Source: Clostridia bacterium (GTDB taxonomy: Bacteria; Bacillota; Clostridia; Peptostreptococcales; Anaerovoracaceae). Taken from it: a stretch of 14,284 nt of DNA. Of the stretch, positions 1-7,763 are shown piece after piece (position 1 is the first letter of the stretch; the number at the start of each line of letters is the position of its first letter). Position numbers and translations under genes: made by a program. The DNA is taken from assembly GCA_024682015.1 (NCBI GenBank), contig JAIKZT010000286.1:1-14284 (forward strand), given 5' to 3'. The notes below the pieces were generated by a model. The model was not told the origin of the DNA. It searched no databases and saw only the letters and a list, made by a program, of their open reading frames with translations.

Positions 1-399
1 ATCCGCTACAGGACGCACGACCTGAGCCGCATCATCCCGGGCGAATGCCCCTGCGGCAGCCGGTACCCGCGGCTCGACACCATCATGGGCCGCAGCGACG
101 ACATGATCAAGATCAAGGGCGTCAACGTGTTCCCCAGCCAGATCGAAGAGATCCTGGCCGGCTTCCCCGAGGCGTCCAGCGAATACCAGATCCGCATCTC
201 GCACCTCGACGGCAAGGACACGATGCGCCTGTACGTCGAAACGAATGGCCACGTCAATTTCCTGGACCTCGCGGACCGCATCGCAAGCGCCGTCAAGAGC
301 CGCATCGGCTTTACGCCGCTCGTAAAGGTCGTCGAGATCGGCCTGCTGCCCAGGAGCGAAAAGAAGACGAAGCGCGTCATCGATGAGCGCTACGAATAG
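1..399 (+). CDS. Phenylacetate-CoA ligase-type adenylate-forming enzyme, C-terminal part (5' end outside window)
   Basis: Frame 1 is open from the first base to a TAG at 397-399, giving the last 132 residues of a protein whose start lies upstream. The piece is the C-terminal part of a PaaK-like member of the ANL (adenylate-forming) superfamily, which joins an aryl acid such as phenylacetate to CoA through an acyl-AMP. Visible marks are the RTHDLS segment near the start, a Cys pair in the CPCGSRYPRL segment, the hinge/A8-type stretch GRSDDMIKIKGVNVFPSQIE, and a terminal RSEKKTKRVID segment corresponding to the PaaK RSEGKAKRV region. That region carries the catalytic Lys of the C-terminal subdomain. 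A 23-nt gap to the next gene suggests cotranscription. The substrate (phenylacetate, indoleacetate or another aryl acid) cannot be decided from this piece. Confidence 0.88.
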   Translation: MRYRTHDLSRIIPGECPCGSRYPRLDTIMGRSDDMIKIKGVNVFPSQIEEILAGFPEASSEYQIRISHLDGKDTMRLYVETNGHVNFLDLADRIASAVKSRIGFTPLVKVVEIGLLPRSEKKTKRVIDERYE

Positions 400-422
400 A
401 GGGTCAACGGAAGGGGGACGAC

Positions 423-2432
423 ATGAGGAAAGAGAGCAAGAGAGGACCTCGCGCCAGGCGCCTGCTGACAGCACTTTTGGCCTGCTGCCTTGCGCTGGGC
501 TCGGCATGGACCGCATTTGCGGATGAAGAGGCTTCCTACTACGCGGACATGGAGCACAGGGCGCTGCAGCCGGGGGATCTGCAGTACAGCGGCTGGGACC
601 CTGCGAGGCTGGAAATGCTGCTGGAGAAGCTGGAAACGGTCAGCGAATCCACGGCGAACGACGTTTTTCTGAACCTGTACCAAAACGCGCTGGACGAGAT
701 GGCCATGCTGTTCACCCAGAATACGCTGGCCGAGGCGGCGTATTACGCCCATGTGGACAGCATTCAGGCCGAAGCCGATATGGATCAGATGTACGACCTG
801 TACCTGGAATGGGATGACAGGTTCTTTGCCAGCATGCAGAAGGTCCTGGCGGGGCCGAAGGGCTGGGTGCTGCGAGATCAGCTGACCGAGTGGCAGGCTG
901 CCTGGATCGAGACCTACGTGGAGAACAGCGACGAGCTCGAGGACCTGTACCGGCAGGAGAACGACCTCGTGCAGGAGTATTACACGGCCGTGGAGCAGGC
1001 TGTCTACGACGGCGATGATTACGAAGCGTACGCCGCGGAAGCCAACGAACTGTGCGGGCCCATCTTCCTGCAGCTCGTGGAGGTCCGCGACGCCATCGCG
1101 AAGCGAAGCGGCTACGACGACTACTACGAATACGCCTTCGACAGCTACGGCCGGGATTACTGGCCCGAGGACATCGAGCAGCTGTGCGCGGACGTCAAGG
1201 AATACATCGTGCCGCTGTATTACGATTTCTATAACGTCTGGTGGGACATGGACTATCCCGACAGCGTCGAGAACTTCCGCACGCAGGAGCAGGTGCTGGA
1301 CGTGGTCGCAGAAGGCATCGAGCGCATCCATCCGGATCTGATGGAAGCCTGGCAATACATGCGCCGGTACGGGACCTACGACATTGAACTCTCGGACAGC
1401 AAGGCGGAGACCGGGTATACCCAGAACCTGCCCGCCTACGGCAGCGCGTTCATCTTCAACAGCCCCTACGGCGACTACCGCGACTACAGCGACCTCGTGC
1501 ACGAATTCGGCCACTACAACGCCGCGTTCCACGATCCCACGCCTTCGCCTTACCTGACGAGCTGCCTGGACGTGGCGGAGATCCAGTCCCAGGCGCTGGA
1601 ACTGCTCATCACGGAGTTTGCGGAAGACCTGTACGGCCGGGACGGTGAATTCATGACGGTCGACGCGCTCTACCGCATGCTGGATTCCGTGCTGAGCGGC
1701 TGCATGTACGACGAGTTCCAGAAGAAGATCTACCAAAACCCGGGCATGAGCCTGGCGGAGATCAACGAACTGGCCTGGGAACTGTCCATGGAGTACGGCC
1801 TCGGCGGCTGGGGCGGAGAGGAATTCGACTGGGTTCTCATCTCGCACAATTTCGACCAGCCCGTATATTACATTTCCTACGGCACGTCCGCGCTGTCCGC
1901 GCTGGACATCTGGCGCCAGGCGCAAAGCGACTGGGACGACGCGGTGGACCGCTACATGCGCCTGTCCGCGGTTGACCCGGCCATGGGCTACATGGAGACC
2001 ATCGTCGAACTGGGCATGATGGAGTTTACGGGAGACGGCGCGGTCAGAAAACTGGCAGCCAGCCTGCAGGACTGGTTCGGGGAGCGCTACGGCAATGGGG
2101 AGGAGTTCTTTACGGGCGAATCCGATGATGGATCTGTCATTCCCTGGGATGACATTAAAGAGGCGCTGGGCCAGAAAACGCAAGGATTAAAGGGAGTGAA
2201 GGATATGGCAAATACGATTCTGAAAGCGATCCTCATCGTGGCGGTCGCGGTTTCCGCGCTGATCGTAGCGGTCATCCTCGTGCTGTGGAAGAAGCACAAG
2301 GGCGAGGAGATCACGAACCAGACGCCGCCCAATCCCGGCTACACCGAGGATACGAGCGGCATCTCCAGCTACTATACCGAGCTGAAGCAGAATACGCAGA
2401 GCCTGGCCGAGGACAGAGGAGAAGATCAATGA
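423..2432 (+). CDS. Secreted, membrane-anchored M3-like zinc oligopeptidase
   Basis: The 669-residue product looks like an oligoendopeptidase of the M3 (thimet/PepF) clan, which cleaves short peptides. Residues 1-33 form a signal peptide: a basic n-region, a hydrophobic core around 14-30, and an AFA cleavage site before Asp34. The zinc site is HEFGH at 360-364, with Glu386 in DVAEIQSQALELL as the likely third ligand. A later segment around His475 to Tyr486 (SHNFDQPVYYISYG) matches the family region that holds the transition-state His and Tyr residues. Residues about 597-619 are a membrane helix followed by WKKHKG, so the enzyme should be anchored outside the cell with a tail of about 50 residues inside. 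M3 enzymes are usually cytosolic, so export plus a C-terminal anchor is uncommon. The start has a purine-rich GGAAGGGGG upstream. The stop overlaps aroF by 4 nt. The peptide substrate is unknown. Confidence 0.85.
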   Translation: MRKESKRGPRARRLLTALLACCLALGSAWTAFADEEASYYADMEHRALQPGDLQYSGWDPARLEMLLEKLETVSESTANDVFLNLYQNALDEMAMLFTQNTLAEAAYYAHVDSIQAEADMDQMYDLYLEWDDRFFASMQKVLAGPKGWVLRDQLTEWQAAWIETYVENSDELEDLYRQENDLVQEYYTAVEQAVYDGDDYEAYAAEANELCGPIFLQLVEVRDAIAKRSGYDDYYEYAFDSYGRDYWPEDIEQLCADVKEYIVPLYYDFYNVWWDMDYPDSVENFRTQEQVLDVVAEGIERIHPDLMEAWQYMRRYGTYDIELSDSKAETGYTQNLPAYGSAFIFNSPYGDYRDYSDLVHEFGHYNAAFHDPTPSPYLTSCLDVAEIQSQALELLITEFAEDLYGRDGEFMTVDALYRMLDSVLSGCMYDEFQKKIYQNPGMSLAEINELAWELSMEYGLGGWGGEEFDWVLISHNFDQPVYYISYGTSALSALDIWRQAQSDWDDAVDRYMRLSAVDPAMGYMETIVELGMMEFTGDGAVRKLAASLQDWFGERYGNGEEFFTGESDDGSVIPWDDIKEALGQKTQGLKGVKDMANTILKAILIVAVAVSALIVAVILVLWKKHKGEEITNQTPPNPGYTEDTSGISSYYTELKQNTQSLAEDRGEDQ

Positions 2433-3433
2433 TCGTCGTTTTAAAGCATAACGTACAGGAAGACAAGAGAGACCAGCTCATCGGCTGGCTGCAGGGGCAG
2501 GGGCTTACCGTCCATATCTCCCGGGGAGATTACCAGACAGTCCTAGGCCTCGTGGGCGACACGTCCAAGGTCGACATGGACCTGATCGGGTCCCTGGGCA
2601 TCGTGGATTCGGTCAAGCGCATCACCGACCCCTTCAAGAAGAGCAACCGCAAGTTCCATCCAGGCGATACCATCGTGGAGGTGGGCGGCGTGAAGATCGG
2701 CCAGGGCAATTTCGTCGTCATCGCGGGGCCTTGCTCCGTGGAGACCGAGGAGCAGATCGTGACCGTCGCCAAAGCCGTCAAGGCTTCCGGCGCGGACATG
2801 CTGCGCGGCGGCGCCTTCAAGCCCAGAACGTCTCCCTACGACTTCCAGGGCCTGCGGGGCGAAGGCCTGCGCCTGCTGGAGATCGCCAGAGAGGAGACGG
2901 GGCTGCCCCTCGTGACGGAATGCATGGGCGTGGAGGACCTGCCGCTCTTTGAAAACGTGGACGTCATCCAGATCGGCGCGCGGAACATGCAGAATTACGA
3001 ACTGCTGAAGGCCGTCGGCAAGATCGACAAGCCCATCCTGCTGAAGCGGGGCCTCGCGAACACCCTGAAGGAACTGCTGATGAGCGCCGAATACATCATG
3101 GCGGGCGGCAATGAACGGGTCATCCTGTGCGAGCGGGGCATCCGCACGTTCGACGACTACACCCGCAACACGCTGGACCTGGCGGCCGTGTCCATGCTGC
3201 GCGAGCTGACGCATCTGCCCATCATCGTGGATCCGTCCCATGCCACGGGCATCGCGCGGCTCGTGCCTCCCATGGCCATGGCGGCGGCAGCCAGCGGCTG
3301 CGACGGGCTCATCATCGAAGTCCACAATGATCCCATGCACGCGCTGTGCGACGGCGCCCAGTCCCTGCGGCCGGAGGAGTTCGACCGGCTGATGGGCAAG
3401 GTGCGCCGCATCCGGGACGTGGTGAACGAGTAA
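2429..3433 (+). CDS. aroF: 3-deoxy-7-phosphoheptulonate (DAHP) synthase, type I-beta
   Basis: Condenses PEP with erythrose 4-phosphate, the first and committing step of the shikimate pathway. The 334-residue length matches the Thermotoga/Bacillus-type enzyme. Residues 1 to about 68 look like the ferredoxin-like regulatory domain (starting MIVVLKHN), followed by the TIM barrel. Barrel motifs are AGPCSVE (99-105), KPRTSPY (131-137), QIGARNMQN (181-189), LLKRG (204-208) and DPSHATG (268-274). The metal ligands fit Cys102, His271, Glu297 and Asp308. The ATG at 2429 overlaps the peptidase TGA (ATGA) and is preceded by GGAGAAG. A longer open frame reaching back to 2285 is rejected because it lies inside the peptidase gene and lacks family similarity. 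The N-terminal domain is the expected site of feedback by Tyr or Phe; which effector is not visible. Confidence 0.97.
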   Translation: MIVVLKHNVQEDKRDQLIGWLQGQGLTVHISRGDYQTVLGLVGDTSKVDMDLIGSLGIVDSVKRITDPFKKSNRKFHPGDTIVEVGGVKIGQGNFVVIAGPCSVETEEQIVTVAKAVKASGADMLRGGAFKPRTSPYDFQGLRGEGLRLLEIAREETGLPLVTECMGVEDLPLFENVDVIQIGARNMQNYELLKAVGKIDKPILLKRGLANTLKELLMSAEYIMAGGNERVILCERGIRTFDDYTRNTLDLAAVSMLRELTHLPIIVDPSHATGIARLVPPMAMAAAASGCDGLIIEVHNDPMHALCDGAQSLRPEEFDRLMGKVRRIRDVVNE

Positions 3434-3453
3434 GGCAGGCAAGGAGAAAGGCC

Positions 3454-4287
3454 ATGAAGATCGGCATCGTGGGACTCGGCCTCATCGGCGGGTCCTTCGC
3501 AAAGGCATATAAGGAGGCGGGCTGGCAGGTGCTGGCCGTTAACCGCACGCGCTCGGTCCTGGATTTCGCCATGCTCAGCGGAGCGGTGGATGAGCCTCTC
3601 ACGGAGAAAAACGCGAAGGACTGCGACCTCATCCTCGTGACGATATACCCGGAGGCGGCGGCAGCGTGGATCCGCTCCATGGCGCCTCATTTCGGAACCC
3701 ATCCCATCGTGATGGACTGCTCGGGCACGAAGGAAGCCATCTGCGAAGCGGTTTTCCCCGTGGCGAAGGAATACGGGTTTTGCTTCATCGGCGGCCACCC
3801 CATGGCGGGCACGCAGTATTCCGGATTCAAGTATGCGCGTTCGAACCTCTATCACAACGCGCCCATGGTGCTCGTGCCCATGGATCCCGACGACGTCAGG
3901 CTTCTGGAAAGGGCAGAAGAGCTGCTGAAGCCCGCCGGTTTCGGCAGGTTCTCCATCACGACCGCGAAGGAGCACGACAGGCTGATCGCGTTCACGTCGC
4001 AGATGGCGCACGTGGTGTCGAACGCCTACGTCAAGAGCGAGACGGCGCTGTCCCACAAGGGCTTCTCCGCCGGCAGCTACAAGGATCTTACGCGCGTGGC
4101 CTGGCTCAACCCCGGGATGTGGGCGGAGCTGTTCATGGAGAACCGCGACAACCTGCTGAAGGAGATCGACTGGTTCATGCAGAGCATGGAAGAGTATCGG
4201 CAGGCTCTTCTGGCGAGCGATGAGGAAGAGCTCGTGCGGCTGCTCGAGGAAGGCCGGCAGCGCAAGGCGCAGATCGACGGGAGATAG
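3454..4287 (+). CDS. tyrA: Prephenate dehydrogenase, without ACT domain
   Basis: Oxidatively decarboxylates prephenate to 4-hydroxyphenylpyruvate, the tyrosine branch. The 277-residue product starts with a Rossmann fold whose nucleotide loop is GLGLIGGS (7-14). It continues with DCSGTKE (88-94), the catalytic-site motif GGHPMAGTQYSGF (113-125, His115), DRLIAFTSQMAHVV (175-188, His186) and DLTRVAWLNPGMW (211-223, Arg214). These match the prephenate-binding His, His and Arg of the Aquifex enzyme. The protein ends with a helical segment of the dimerisation domain. There is no C-terminal ACT domain, unlike the roughly 370-residue Bacillus-type TyrA, so tyrosine feedback through ACT is not expected. 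After the second strand the sequence is VNRTRS, with Asn30 rather than an acidic residue, which hints at NADP preference. The start at 3454 has AAGGAG 7 nt upstream; the frame before it belongs to the aroF region. Confidence 0.95.
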   Translation: MKIGIVGLGLIGGSFAKAYKEAGWQVLAVNRTRSVLDFAMLSGAVDEPLTEKNAKDCDLILVTIYPEAAAAWIRSMAPHFGTHPIVMDCSGTKEAICEAVFPVAKEYGFCFIGGHPMAGTQYSGFKYARSNLYHNAPMVLVPMDPDDVRLLERAEELLKPAGFGRFSITTAKEHDRLIAFTSQMAHVVSNAYVKSETALSHKGFSAGSYKDLTRVAWLNPGMWAELFMENRDNLLKEIDWFMQSMEEYRQALLASDEEELVRLLEEGRQRKAQIDGR

Positions 4288-4290
4288 GCT

Positions 4291-5415
4291 ATGCGGAAGA
4301 CGGAAACGATACGGGTGAACGCAGGCAGGGGCTACGACGTGAAGATCGCGGAAGGCCTGCTGGCGGACTGCGGCGAAGAGGTCGCGAAGGCCTGTCCGAA
4401 GGCGAAGAAGGCCGCGGTCGTCTGCGATGAACATCTGATGCTGCCCTGGTGCGAAACGGTCTGCGCTTCGCTGTACGACGCGGGGCTTTCCTGCGGCCTG
4501 CTGACGATCAGGGCGGGCGAGGCGAACAAGACGCTGGCGCAGTACGGGCGCATCCTGGAATTCCTGGCGGAGGAGAAGATCTCCCGCACGGACGTGCTCG
4601 TCGCCTTAGGCGGCGGCATGACGGGCGACATGGCGGGCTTTGCGGCTGCGACGTACCTGCGGGGCATCGACTGCGTGCAGATCCCCACGAGCCTTTTGGC
4701 CATGGTCGATTCTTCGGTGGGGGGCAAGACCGCGGTGGACCTGCCTTCCGGCAAGAATCTGGCGGGCGCGTTCCATCAGCCGGCGCTGGTGCTCTGCGAC
4801 CCTCTGGTGTTGAGGACTCTGCCGGAGAGCGACTTTTCCGATGGCATGGCCGAAGTGATCAAGTACGGCGTGCTGGGCGATCCAAAGCTGTTCGCCGCCG
4901 TGCGGGACTGCCTGCTGGCGCGCGCCGCAACGCCTGATCATAGTGGAGCCTCCGTTCCCGGGGTGAAAAAATCGATGGATCGCCGCATCGCGGAGGTGAT
5001 CGCCTCCTGCGTGCGCGACAAGCAGCAGATCGTGGAGATGGACGAGTTTGACCGCGGCGAACGCATGAAGCTGAACCTGGGCCACACCGTCGGCCACGCT
5101 ATCGAACTGTGCAGCGGATATGAGATCTCCCACGGACGGGCGGTGGCGGCGGGCCTGGCGATCATCTGCCGCGCCGCGGCATCCAGGGGACTGATGCCGC
5201 AGCGGGACGCGGAGGAAGTCTGCGAGCTGCTGCGCCTGGCACAGCTGCCCGCGGAGACGTCCTATTCGGTGAAGGAACTGGCGGAGGCGGCGCTGTCGGA
5301 CAAGAAGCTGATGGGCGGCATCCTGTATCTGATCGTGCCTTCAGGCATAGGCGCCTGCGGCATCCTGCCGGTCTATCCCGAAGAACTGCCTGCCTGGATC
5401 GAAGCGGGCCTGTAG
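4291..5415 (+). CDS. aroB: 3-dehydroquinate synthase
   Basis: Converts DAHP to 3-dehydroquinate using NAD and a divalent metal, step two of the pathway. The 374-residue product has GGGMTGDMAGFAAATYLRG (107-125), IPTSLLAMVDSSVGGKTAVD (131-150), the Lys-rich substrate loop GKNLAGAFHQP (154-164), EVIKYG (188-193), LNLGHTVGHAIE (261-272) and HGRAVAAG (281-288). The metal ligands fit Glu188, His265 and His281. It starts 3 nt after the tyrA stop, with GGGAG in the end of tyrA as the ribosome binding site, so the two are probably translationally coupled. One oddity is a linker at about 210-230 (ATPDHSGASVPGVKKSMD) that seems some ten residues longer than usual between the EVIKYG region and the helix before the second metal motif. 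The catalytic motifs are intact. Confidence 0.97.
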   Translation: MRKTETIRVNAGRGYDVKIAEGLLADCGEEVAKACPKAKKAAVVCDEHLMLPWCETVCASLYDAGLSCGLLTIRAGEANKTLAQYGRILEFLAEEKISRTDVLVALGGGMTGDMAGFAAATYLRGIDCVQIPTSLLAMVDSSVGGKTAVDLPSGKNLAGAFHQPALVLCDPLVLRTLPESDFSDGMAEVIKYGVLGDPKLFAAVRDCLLARAATPDHSGASVPGVKKSMDRRIAEVIASCVRDKQQIVEMDEFDRGERMKLNLGHTVGHAIELCSGYEISHGRAVAAGLAIICRAAASRGLMPQRDAEEVCELLRLAQLPAETSYSVKELAEAALSDKKLMGGILYLIVPSGIGACGILPVYPEELPAWIEAGL

Positions 5416-5422
5416 GACTTTT

Positions 5423-6739
5423 ATGCAACCCATTGATCTGACAACCGAATCGGCCGTCCTTGCTCCCGGGCCGCGCGCGGGAAGCGTGCTCGTGCCTTCG
5501 AGCAAGTCGCAACTGCACCGGCTTTTGATCTGCGCTTCGCAGGGTGACACGCCGGCAGACATCTGCTGCCGCGGCATTTCCGCGGACATCCGGGCGACGG
5601 CGGCCTGCCTTGGCGCGTTGGGAGCGGTCATCCGCGAGGCGCCGGGCGAGGACGGCTGGCAGGTCCTTCGGGTGAGCCCGCTGGACCGCGGATGCTCGCG
5701 GGAAAACGCGCTGCTCTGCTGCGGCGAGAGCGGCTCGACCCTGCGCTTTCTGCTGCCGCTGGCCGGCGCTTTAGGCGCCTCGTGCACCTTTCGCATGGAG
5801 GGCCGGCTGCCCGATCGGCCGCTTGCGCCGCTGGACGGGCAGCTGTCTTCCCACGGCATGACCCTCCGAAAAGACGGGTGCCTTCTGAAGGCCTCAGGAC
5901 GGCTTCAGAGCGGTTCATACGTCCTGCCGGGAAATGTGTCGTCGCAGTACGTTTCGGGCCTCCTGATGGCTCTTGGCGGCCTCCTGGGGCCAAGCAGCCT
6001 TCGGGTACAAGGTAAGCTGGAATCCTCCGCTTACATCGCCATGACGGAGGACGCGCTGCGCCTGAGCGGCATCCGGTTTTCCCGGGAGGAGGCCTCGGAC
6101 GAAACGGTCTGGCGCATCCCCGGCGATCAGACGGTGCGTTTTCCGGCGAAGACCTGCGCGGAAGGCGACTATTCGTCCGCGACGTTCTTCCTGTGCATGG
6201 GCGCGCTCAGCGAAGAGGGCATCCTCGTAAAGGGCCTGGACGCATCGTCCTCGCAGGGTGACAAAGCCGTGCTCTGGGTCCTGTCCCGCATCGGCGCGCG
6301 GGTGACCCCGGCAGAGGGCGGGATCCTCGTAAAAAAGGGAGGCCTGCGCGCTGCCGGCGTGGACGCCTCCCAGATCCCGGACGCCGTGCCGGCGCTGGCG
6401 GCCTTGCTGGCCCTGTGCGAGGGCGAGAGCCGCATCTATAACGGCGAGAGGCTGCGGCTGAAGGAGTCGGACAGGCTTCAGAGCACCGCGCGGATGCTCC
6501 GTTCACTCGGCGCGGACGCCGAAGAGACTGCGGACGGCCTGCGCATCCGGGGAAAGTCCAGGCTGCGCGGCGGGAAAGCGGATCCGAGCGGCGATCACCG
6601 CATCGCCATGGCAGCCGCCGTCGCGGCCTGCGGCTGCGAGGCGCCGGCGGAAGTGAAGGACGCGCGATGCGTGGACAAATCCTATCCGGGATTCTGGCAG
6701 GATCTCGGCGGCCTGAAGACGGAAAAGGAGCAGGTATGA
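5423..6739 (+). CDS. aroA: 3-phosphoshikimate 1-carboxyvinyltransferase (EPSP synthase)
   Basis: Transfers enolpyruvate from PEP to shikimate 3-phosphate, step six. The 438-residue length is typical. Motifs in order: VPSSKSQLHRLL with Lys28, Ser29 and Arg33; CGESGSTLRFLLPL (100-113), the PEP-loop region; GRLPDRPLAPL (127-137); SSQYVSGLLMA (173-183); EGDYSSATFF (247-256); IPDAVPAL with the catalytic Asp320; LKESDRL with Lys347 and Glu348; DHRIAMAAA (391-399); and Lys419 in DKSYPGFW. Around the PEP loop the sequence is ESGSTLRF instead of the NAGTAMRP of the E. coli enzyme, so the position of E. coli Pro101 is Phe109. This resembles clostridial forms. Only 7 nt separate it from aroB, and the ribosome binding site (TAGGA) is weak, which suggests coupling to aroB. 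Its stop overlaps the aroC start. Confidence 0.96.
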   Translation: MQPIDLTTESAVLAPGPRAGSVLVPSSKSQLHRLLICASQGDTPADICCRGISADIRATAACLGALGAVIREAPGEDGWQVLRVSPLDRGCSRENALLCCGESGSTLRFLLPLAGALGASCTFRMEGRLPDRPLAPLDGQLSSHGMTLRKDGCLLKASGRLQSGSYVLPGNVSSQYVSGLLMALGGLLGPSSLRVQGKLESSAYIAMTEDALRLSGIRFSREEASDETVWRIPGDQTVRFPAKTCAEGDYSSATFFLCMGALSEEGILVKGLDASSSQGDKAVLWVLSRIGARVTPAEGGILVKKGGLRAAGVDASQIPDAVPALAALLALCEGESRIYNGERLRLKESDRLQSTARMLRSLGADAEETADGLRIRGKSRLRGGKADPSGDHRIAMAAAVAACGCEAPAEVKDARCVDKSYPGFWQDLGGLKTEKEQV

Positions 6740-7746
6740 CCAGCACATGCGGACAGCACATCAGGATAAAGATCTTCGGGGCGAGCCACGCCGAAGCCAT
6801 AGGCGTAACGGTCGAAGGATTTCCCGCGGGATATGCCGTGGATACTGAAAAACTGCAGGCCTTTCTGGAGAGGCGGGCGCCGGGAAGGGACCGCTACAGC
6901 ACGTCCCGCAGGGAGCCGGACGCCGTGGAGTTTCAGAGCGGCCTTCTGGACGGCAGGACCACCGGCGAGCCCCTGACTGCCATCATACGCAACACGAACG
7001 CGCGCTCTTCGGACTACGCGTCCATCGCGGATACGCCCCGGCCAGGCCACGCGGATTATACGGCGTGGGTGAAATACGGCGGAAAACTGGACATGGCGGG
7101 CGGCGGGCCGTTCTCCGGGCGGATGACAGCGCCACTTTGCATCGCCGGCGGCATCGCGCTGCAGATGCTTGCGGAGAGAGGCGTCTCCATACACGCGCGG
7201 CCCGTCTCGGTCCATGGCGTAACGGAAAGCGAGGAAGCCATGCGCGAAGAGGTCTCAAGGGCAAAGGCGGCGGGCGATTCCGTGGGGGGCATCGTGGAAT
7301 GCGTCGCGGAAGGTGTTCCCGCGGGGATCGGCGGCCCGCTGTTCGACGGCCTCGAGAGCCGCATCGCGTCCATCACCTTCGGCATCCCTGCCGTCAAAGG
7401 CGTGGAGTTCGGCGCCGGGTTCGGCGCGGCAGAACTTTGGGGCAGCGAGAACAACGATGCCTTTGAGATGCGGAAGGGCCGGCCGGTTACCCGCACGAAC
7501 AATTGCGGCGGCATCCTCGGCGGCATCTCCACCGGAGGATCCCTCGTGTTCCGCGCGGCTTTCAAGCCTACACCGTCCATCGCGAAGGAGCAGGATACCG
7601 TCAACCTCAGGACGATGGAGAACGCGAAGATCTCCGTCCCGGGGCGGCACGATCCCTGCATCGTTTTCCGCGCGGTGCCCGTCGTGGAAGCCGCGGCGGC
7701 GCTGGCGATCCTGGACGCCTGGATGGATCAGGCTGAATCGATATAG
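6736..7746 (+). CDS. aroC: Chorismate synthase
   Basis: Removes phosphate from EPSP to give chorismate, step seven, using reduced FMN. The 336-residue product is slightly shorter than the common length of about 360. It has FGASHAEAIGVTVEGFPAG (14-32) with His18, RRAPGRDRYSTSRREPD (46-62), RPGHADYTAWVKYGG (102-116) with His105, AGGGPFSGRMTAPLCIAGG (121-139), GGIVECVAEGVPAGIGGPLF (184-203), and NNCGGILGGISTGGS (255-269). The FSGRMTAP segment replaces the proteobacterial SSARET motif, a form I associate with clostridial enzymes. The ATG at 6736 overlaps the aroA TGA (ATGA), with AAAAGGAG just upstream. An in-frame ATG at 6667 is inside aroA and is rejected because the family N-terminus fits 6736. 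Confidence 0.96.
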   Translation: MTSTCGQHIRIKIFGASHAEAIGVTVEGFPAGYAVDTEKLQAFLERRAPGRDRYSTSRREPDAVEFQSGLLDGRTTGEPLTAIIRNTNARSSDYASIADTPRPGHADYTAWVKYGGKLDMAGGGPFSGRMTAPLCIAGGIALQMLAERGVSIHARPVSVHGVTESEEAMREEVSRAKAAGDSVGGIVECVAEGVPAGIGGPLFDGLESRIASITFGIPAVKGVEFGAGFGAAELWGSENNDAFEMRKGRPVTRTNNCGGILGGISTGGSLVFRAAFKPTPSIAKEQDTVNLRTMENAKISVPGRHDPCIVFRAVPVVEAAAALAILDAWMDQAESI

Positions 7747-7763
7747 CAAGGCAGGAGCAGACT

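Noticed and set aside
390..2183. Long antisense open frame (597 codons) opposite the peptidase gene
   Set aside because: It is a shadow frame caused by GC-rich codon bias. The + strand frame has a signal peptide, zinc site and membrane helix, while the antisense product is low-complexity and matches no family.
2285..2428. Upstream extension of the DAHP synthase frame
   Set aside because: It lies inside the peptidase gene, has no family similarity, and the ATG at 2429 gives the expected length and N-terminus.
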